Source: Chrysomallon squamiferum (Eukaryota; Mollusca; Gastropoda; Neomphalida; Peltospiridae). Taken from it: 15,000 nt of DNA. Position 1 is the stretch's first letter. Each line of letters begins with the position of its first letter. This document shows, piece by piece, positions 9,831 through 15,000 of the stretch. A model generated the notes under the pieces. It had not been told where the DNA came from, searched no databases, and worked only from the letters and a program-made list of their open reading frames with translations. The stretch spans positions 4,969,708 through 4,984,707 of the forward strand of contig CM022667.1 in assembly GCA_012295275.1 (NCBI GenBank), written 5' to 3'. The translations under genes were made by a program, and so were the position numbers.

Positions 9831-9846
9831 TGAAGCTTAAGCTTCA
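9831..9846. repeat. 16-bp perfect palindrome
   Basis: TGAAGCTTAAGCTTCA reads identically on both strands. It is followed at once by an AAAT microsatellite. Its role is unknown. Confidence 0.9.
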
Positions 9847-9847
9847 T

Positions 9848-9874
9848 TTATAAATAAATAAATAAATAAATAAA
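9848..9874. repeat. (AAAT)n microsatellite
   Basis: About six AAAT units. Confidence 0.92.
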
Positions 9875-9929
9875 CAGTCGTTGAGGAGTAGAAGGAATAA
9901 TATTAATTAGATGTTTCAGCAGTGGCTGT

Positions 9930-10235
9930 AGCCTAGAGGGAGAATGAATAATAGCAGTAACAGTAGGCATAGAAATAACAATAGAGTAGTAGTAACATAG
10001 TGATACTAGAAACAGTAGTAGAAGTACTTGTTCTAGTAGTAGCTGTAGTAGTAATCGAACTAATAGTAGTAGTGGCAGAAGTGGTAGTAGTGGTAGTAGT
10101 AGTAATAGTAATAATATTAATCTAATAGATGAGTACTGTAGTACTAATAATTAGAGTATTATGGTCGTATCAGTCACAATGGTAGTTGCAGTAGTAGTGG
10201 TAGTAATACTAGTGGTAGTATAATATTGTGACTAA
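9930..10235. repeat. Degenerate AGT/GTA-rich cryptic repeat
   Basis: Some 300 bp built mainly from AGT, GTA and AAT triplets with many substitutions: an old, diverged trinucleotide expansion. Frequent TAG and TAA triplets close every frame for long stretches. Confidence 0.85.
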
Positions 10236-10994
10236 CAGCAATTATATTAAAACTAAATTAATTGGAAAAAGAACAAAAAAAAAAAAGAAAAAAAAAAACA
10301 CGCGAAAACAACAGCTACAAGCAAACACAACGGCAATAACGGAAAAGAGAAAATGATTCCCGTTTTTTCATCGGAGTCACTTGTGCTGCTGCGCAGTTTT
10401 AAACTGCTGAGTGTAAGAATGTGTAATTTATATAAGCAACATCCACGTCTCCGAGATAAGATATATCTCAGTTGTACGGTCGTGTTTCAGGTAAACAAAG
10501 AAAAGAAGAAGAGATTAAATTATTTCACTTAGCTATTTACAGAGATTAATCTCAGCCAGTTAGGAGGAAAGTGGAACAGTCAAGTACCGTAATAATAAAG
10601 ATTGTTTTTTGTGAATTCGCATTTTTTGTTTTTTTTGTTAATTATTATTGTTCTCTCTTTATTTTATTTTACATTTTTTTTACTTTGTTTTTATATCGTT
10701 GATGATGGCTGGTTTTTATTTAATGACTAGTTTAATATTGACGGCTGTTAGATGTTAATTATTTATTTGACTCTGTCTCTCTGTCTCTGTCTCTCTCTGT
10801 ATATGAAGCACAGATACAATTGTATCATAATTTTCATAAGATGGAAGGCACATCCGTAACAATCTTTCGTATAATTTAGGACGAAACAAAACATCTTGGT
10901 GTGTTTATTATGCTTTTGTATTTTGTGGTTTGATGTTTTTCACCTTTAATTCACCTTTATTTATTTATTTATTGTTATTACTTTTGTCTTACAG
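10236..10994 (+). other. Probable intron sequence upstream of the beta-lactamase-like exon
   Basis: AT-rich with A and T runs (10,268-10,300; 10,600-10,690) and CTCTGT repeats at 10,772-10,799. A donor-like CAG|GTAAAC lies at 10,488-10,496, and a TATA-like TATATAAG at 10,429-10,436 precedes it. The frame compatible with splicing to 10,995 has a TAA at 10,457-10,459 and no ATG after it, so this is not a coding first exon. At best it would be a non-coding leader. The true upstream exon remains unidentified and may lie outside the window. Confidence 0.5.
10972..10994 (+). other. Splice acceptor of the beta-lactamase-like exon
   Basis: A pyrimidine-rich tract ends in TTTTGTCTTACAG at 10,994. The conserved reading frame starts immediately afterwards with two bases of a split codon, and protein-like sequence is present from 10,997. 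No in-frame ATG lies between the upstream stop at 10,931 and 11,081, so the coding sequence must enter by splicing. Confidence 0.8.
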
Positions 10995-13002
10995 GCGGCG
11001 CACTAACAAACAAAAGGTTCGACATAGCATTTCGTAATTTCCTCAAGGACCACGGGTACAGGGGCGGGGCCGTGGCCGCCATGAAGCAGGGTCGTCTCAT
11101 CCACACGAAGGGCTACGGCGTGGACGAGGAGGGACATCAGATCGAGGACACGACTCTCTTCCCGGCATCCAGTGCGTCAAAGTCCATAACAGCAGTAGCC
11201 GTCCTCACGTTGATTCAGGACAGCAAGCTCAGTCTGAAGAGCAAAGTGTTCGGCCACGAGGGAATTCTGCACATGTTGAAACCTGTAACCAAAGACTCGG
11301 TTGATCCAAGACTGTACGACATCACTGTGGATCACTTACTGCACCACAGCGCCGGCTGGGACTTGAACAGAGGTCCCCTGTACGACCCGATGCTGAACGA
11401 GGTGTACATAAGACGCGGTAACGACGTACCGGACATCAAGAAAATCATGGATTCCGAGAGTCCCGTCTCCTATTTCGACATAATACGCTACGTGATGTCG
11501 CAGAAACTACACTTCACGCCGGGAACGAGAACCGTGTACTCTAACCTCGGGTACACAGTTCTGGGCAGGGTCATCGAACAGGTGGCCGGCACCAGCTACG
11601 AAGACTACGTCAAGAAACACGTGATCGACCCGTGCGGCATGTGGCACACGCGGATCGGTCGCTGGGGGAGCAATGGCGTGCTCAAACTGGACAACCGCTC
11701 GGTGAGGATGTCCAACTCGTACAACCACCACATGGACTTTTCCATATTCGAGGCGCTGCATCCTCACGTCGTCGACTCGACGCTGGGCTGGTACACGACG
11801 GTGTTCGACATGATGAGGTTCGTCAAGTGCATCGACGCGAAGGACGGGGAGGGAATTCTCGACGAACAGTTCCGCTGGCAGCTGGCCACGCGGACTCGTC
11901 TGCTCCGGTGCAGCACAGCGAGAACTGGTTTGGAACGGGATTCAGAGCCAACACGAAAGGCGCCATCTGGCAGGACGGCGACCCCCACGCCGACGACATG
12001 ATTCTGTTTCCACCACAGAGTGAGCACCGAAATGCCGGACTCGTGGATTCTCTTTCTGAAGGGACGCGAGCTGAAACACCTGAAACACGTCACCCACGAG
12101 CTCATGGAGATGATGGACACCGGAGGCTTGTACAACGACTTCGTCAGAGACATGTCCGACATCGACCAGCTCGGTTACGACGGCGACAACGTTCTCGTGA
12201 AATACGGCGTCGACGAGCACCACCTGAGCGCGTTCGTGAATGCGTTCAGGCGCGAGAGCTACAACATGGCGTGGATCAGCGCTTACTCCGTGAACCGCTT
12301 CAGGACGCACTTCGCGGTGATCGCGCAGGAGACGAGCGGCTTCGGCTCGGGTTCGAACGACTTCGTGCTGGAACACGGGCTCGTGGAGAAGAAGCTCTTC
12401 TCCCGGAAACTCGAACTCGAGTCTCACGGTTACAACATGACTTTCCTGCAGAATTACAAGTCCGCCTCGCACGACTCCGAGTACGTGTTTCTGGCGGTTT
12501 CAGAAAGCACGGCTACGCGAAGAACACGCAGATGAAGTTCGGAATTCACCACTATCCGCGCCCGTACGACAAGCTGCTGGGGCTGTACACCGAGAAAGCC
12601 TTCTACCCGACGGTCCAGAGTTACATCAAGCACAACTACGAGGGCAAAATTTCCTTCATATTCGTCAAAGAAATACGCCCGCAGAAAATACGATTCAAGA
12701 CGTACCACGAGATCAGCGAGAAGAAGCTGGAGAAAGTGGTGAGACTGAACGCCAGGTTCGGCCGCAAGTTGACCTACATCGACGCCTCCAACACAGAAAG
12801 AACGTCGTCGTTTTCTGTTGTGTTTTCCACCGAGCAGCCGGCGATCTGGCTCTTCAAACTGGGCCTGGACAAAGATGAGGCGACTGAACTGATTCTAGAC
12901 AAGCAGCCGCAAGGATTTCTTCCAAAACGAATTGTTGTGTACACAAACAAACAAAAACAGTTAAAATATGCAATTTACTTGGAAAAAAGAAAAAAATACT
13001 GA
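10995..13002 (+). CDS. Beta-lactamase-related serine hydrolase-like protein with C-terminal tandem repeats; terminal exon, three frameshifts
   Basis: A probable serine beta-lactamase/penicillin-binding-protein-fold protein (MEROPS S12, Pfam Beta-lactamase type); animal substrate unknown. Visible family marks: SxxK (Ser codon 11,171, Lys 11,180); DHLLHHSAGW at 11,330-11,359; FTPG at 11,513; YSN (Tyr 11,537) in NLGYTVLGRVIEQVAG; DPCGM; then GWYTTVFDMMRF from 11,786. The third motif position reads WQDG (11,968-11,979), not the usual HxG or KTG, so activity is uncertain. From about 12,203 follow some five ~40-residue repeats (12,203-12,328; 12,371-12,499; 12,565-12,672; 12,709-12,831; 12,862-12,990), each helix-like, then a Tyr-containing strand, then a Phe-rich strand, resembling BTRD1 (PF17660). 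The frame is 2 to 11,893, 1 to 12,009, 2 to 12,499, then 1 to TGA at 13,000. Each shift is a one-base change; no stop interrupts the continuous sense, which is about 668 residues. The N-terminus and any signal peptide lie in an unseen exon. Read errors or a young pseudogene are both possible. Confidence 0.85.
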
Positions 13003-13323
13003 CTGAATGATTTAATTTTTTAAAAACAAATGTACAAAATGTATAAAGAGTTTGTATTTAAAAAATGCTGGTGTTATTTCTGCTAAAAACAAACAGACGA
13101 TGATGTTTTAAAAAATGGACCAAGATATAGCAACCAAATATATGTATATATAATGAACCATGATATACTCAAAGACAAAAAGAACTGTACAAAATCATGT
13201 TTTTGATTTTGCACTTTTTTTATTTTTGTAAATAGATAAGTATACGCCCATAACAAACATGTTTAGGGAGACATTAACTTATAAACTAAAATCGAATTAT
13301 AAAAATATGTAATTATAATATTC

Positions 13324-13397
<74 letters not shown>
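13324..13397. repeat. (ATT)n microsatellite
   Basis: About 24 uninterrupted TTA/ATT units within the probable 3' UTR. Confidence 0.97.
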
Positions 13398-13646
13398 TTA
13401 TTTCAATTATTATAAGAAAATATGTATGACAAATGTGAAATAAAACATAAGAAATTAAAATCAAAATGACTTTAATACACAAAATTTGAAAGACAATAAA
13501 TTGTTTTAATTAACATGTGTGTGTTTGAAAACAAAACTTAAACTAATTTCTAGTAACAACAACAACAACAACACCAATGCGATATCAATATTGCCGTATT
13601 CCAGAAACTTCCCCGGTAGCTAAATGTCACGTGAAATGCAACGTTA

Positions 13647-13647
<1 letters not shown>

Positions 13648-13683
<36 letters not shown>
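13648..13683. repeat. (CA)n microsatellite
   Basis: About 18 uninterrupted CA units. Confidence 0.96.
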
Positions 13684-13684
<1 letters not shown>

Positions 13685-14009
13685 TCACAAACACGTAGAA
13701 TACTTGTTTATCACGTTCTTTTTACATCTGTACAAATGAGCATTAACTAGAATCACTGTCCTGAGAAAAGAAAAATAATTTTGTTTGTAAAACTCATTAA
13801 TTTAATCTTTTATGTATATACTGTACAGCAACATTGATACTGGCTGTTATTGTCACTGGAGCATGAGCTAACGCGATTATTAACTTATTCATGTAAATAC
13901 CATTCTGACACAACACAAAGCACGCCTGTCCAGTGAAGCCTATGATTTTTGTCAATAGATTTATAACTCACTTGATTCGTGCGGTGTTGAAGGTACTTGA
14001 AGGCTTTGA

Positions 14010-14015
14010 AATAAA
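14010..14015 (+). terminator. Candidate polyadenylation signal
   Basis: AATAAA followed within about 20-45 bases by a T/TG-rich element (TTTGTGCCTTCTGTTCTTTT), the standard arrangement for cleavage and polyadenylation. The AATAAA copies at 13,439 and 13,495 are alternatives with weaker downstream elements. Confidence 0.55.
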
Positions 14016-14035
14016 GTTATTTAACTACTTATTTG

Positions 14036-14344
14036 TGCCTTCTGTTCTTTTGTTCGTTTAGAAAATAGCAATGTAAGTGGACGGAGCTCGTAACTCGAGG
14101 TGCGTAGGTAGATAAGAACAAGTAATAACGTGTGGGTTTTTTTTCTCGCATTGTGAAAGTTGTTGTGTTATTAATACAGAAGCTGATGATTTACAGATCT
14201 GCACAGTAAGAATGGTTAGAGAATGAACTGTGTTTTCTGTCCCAGACACACACATACAAACACATCTACGTACGTACAGCATTACGAAATATATACATGC
14301 TCACATACATACAAATATATATACACACATTCATACACACATAC
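14036..14344. other. Non-coding stretch ending in ACAT-type cryptic repeat
   Basis: No coding signal. From about 14,245 it becomes rich in ACACAC, TACGTACGTAC and ATACATAC words. These correspond, on the opposite strand, to the tetranucleotide tract that flanks the left copy of the dispersed repeat. Confidence 0.6.
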
Positions 14345-14535
14345 ATAAACGTACATAGAGATATAAAAATATGCTAAATATTTTAGTTGAAATCATGCTT
14401 TGTTGATCATAAAGCATTTCACGAGTATAACAAAAAAGGGGGAAAAATTCGCGAAAATTTGTTTTTCTTACGCCTTAAACAGAAATGTTTATACTTCTAT
14501 TTATTCTTAAAAAGGTTAAAAGAAGGAAAAGAAAG
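14345..14535 (-). repeat. Dispersed repeat, right copy of an inverted pair
   Basis: The reverse complement of 764-955, with scattered substitutions and indels (for example GAAGTATAAACATTT here where the left copy has a pure A run). It is flanked on the left by ACAT-type tetranucleotides, as the left copy is flanked in mirror orientation. The match ends at 14,535, four bases before the apparent start of the tRNA-like SINE head. No coding capacity and the family is unassigned. Confidence 0.85.
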
Positions 14536-14538
14536 GTT

Positions 14539-14722
14539 GTCTTGAAGGCCGAACGGTAACGTCGTCCGCTTTCGGAGTGCGGGCTAATGGGTGCCATACG
14601 TTCGAGTCTCGTCAGCGGCATCTGACGGGTTTGTGAAAGGACTGGACTTTGGACCGAATATTCTCTGAATATTGTCTGTGTACAGAGTCTATTCAGACGT
14701 ACATAAGAGAGAGAATATTCAA
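14539..14722 (+). mobile_element. tRNA-derived SINE
   Basis: A non-autonomous retroposon transcribed by RNA polymerase III and mobilised by a LINE reverse transcriptase, by family knowledge. The A box AGGCCGAACGG (14,546-14,556) fits TRGYNNARNNG at 10 of 11 positions. The B box GTTCGAGTC (14,600-14,608) fits GWTCRANNC exactly. Between them a CCGC/GCGG stem can form around TTCGGAG. Box spacing fits a tRNA, but the acceptor and T stems do not pair well, so it is not a functional tRNA gene. The body continues to about 14,722 and carries an 11-bp perfect inverted repeat (14,656-14,666 and 14,710-14,720), then enters a (TA)n tail. The exact 3' end and target-site duplication are not visible. Confidence 0.75.
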
Positions 14723-14743
14723 AATCCTAAACTATACACACAA

Positions 14744-14746
<3 letters not shown>

Positions 14747-14798
<52 letters not shown>
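14747..14798. repeat. (TA)n microsatellite
   Basis: About 24 TA units, lying about 25 bp after the SINE body and possibly its tail. Confidence 0.96.
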
Positions 14799-14802
<4 letters not shown>

Positions 14803-14912
14803 TCGTTCACACGTAAATATAGAATTAAAATTGTTAAACCCTATTCAAACACATGTGTACATATACACAGACATATACGTATACACATATGAATAATATA
14901 CAAACACATATG

Positions 14913-14946
<34 letters not shown>

Positions 14947-14964
14947 CATACATATATATATATA
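14913..14964. repeat. (ACAT)n and (TA)n compound repeat
   Basis: About seven ACAT units followed by mixed ACATATAT and TATA units. The surrounding 14,800-15,000 is AT-rich with no gene. Confidence 0.92.
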
Positions 14965-15000
14965 ACCATTACACAAACACCTTATAGAAACATTAAAAGA

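Larger units (their letters stand above)
13003..14035 (+). other. Probable 3' UTR and downstream sequence
   Basis: AT-rich sequence after the stop codon, with no further coding frame. It contains (ATT)n and (CA)n microsatellites and a short (AAC)n run (13,555-13,573). AATAAA hexamers occur at 13,439, 13,495 and 14,010. The last is followed by TG/T-rich sequence and is the best candidate, which would give a UTR of about 1 kb. Confidence 0.6.

Noticed and set aside
10429-10496. TATA-like box plus CAG|GTAAAC donor as first exon of the beta-lactamase-like gene
   Set aside because: The phase-compatible frame has a TAA at 10,457 and no ATG before the donor, and TATA-to-initiator spacing is unconvincing. 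A non-coding leader exon cannot be excluded.
11632-11880. Frame-1 reading of the beta-lactamase-like exon before 11,893
   Set aside because: Arg/His/Gly-rich shadow frame; the conserved sense there is in frame 2.
11507-12472. Long minus-strand open frames opposite the beta-lactamase-like exon
   Set aside because: Shadows of a GC-rich coding exon; no motif, and the plus strand carries clear family motifs.
14539-14622. A functional tRNA gene
   Set aside because: A and B boxes are good, but the acceptor and T stems do not pair, and SINE-like sequence and a repeat tail follow; called a SINE instead.

Overview
The window looks like animal nuclear DNA, most likely from a mollusc or another lophotrochozoan. 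It is mostly AT-rich non-coding sequence packed with microsatellites ((TC)n, (GT)n, (CA)n, (TA)n, (ATT)n, (AGT)n, (AAAT)n, (ACAT)n), with minisatellites, a tRNA-derived SINE, and one gene whose long GC-rich exon follows a textbook splice acceptor. There are no operons, ribosome-binding sites or phage or plasmid genes. The species cannot be named from what is visible.

Layout: 1-10,994 is non-coding as far as I can tell. It holds one arm of a dispersed inverted repeat (764-955), many simple repeats, a 45-47 bp minisatellite (3591-4013) followed by a purine-rich ~36 bp minisatellite (4094-4213), and a few GC/CpG-richer patches (about 7490-7790, 8480-8590, 9230-9430) carrying short perfect palindromes and a consensus CRE. 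An AGT/GTA-rich tract (9930-10235) and an AT-rich, probably intronic stretch lead to the splice acceptor at 10,994.

10,995-13,002 is the only convincing protein-coding region: a ~2.0 kb exon, probably the terminal one, encoding a serine beta-lactamase-related (penicillin-binding-protein-like, MEROPS S12 / Pfam Beta-lactamase type) domain with SxxK and YxN motifs. About five C-terminal ~40-residue repeats follow, resembling the BTRD1-type repeat of fungal and bacterial beta-lactamase-fold proteins. As given, the frame is broken by three single-base shifts (about 11,891-11,893, 12,010-12,011, 12,498-12,500), each in a very short homopolymer. The protein sense continues across all three, so assembly or read errors are as likely as a recent pseudogene. 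The upstream exon or exons, with the true start, were not found.

13,003 to about 14,035 is the probable 3' UTR, with a good polyadenylation signal at 14,010. The right end carries the second, opposite-orientation arm of the dispersed repeat (14,345-14,535), immediately followed by a tRNA-derived SINE (about 14,539-14,722) with recognisable Pol III A and B boxes and a (TA)n tail. I see no complete multi-gene system here. The most interesting items are the architecture and frameshifts of the beta-lactamase-like gene, and the inverted repeat pair that brackets the window.
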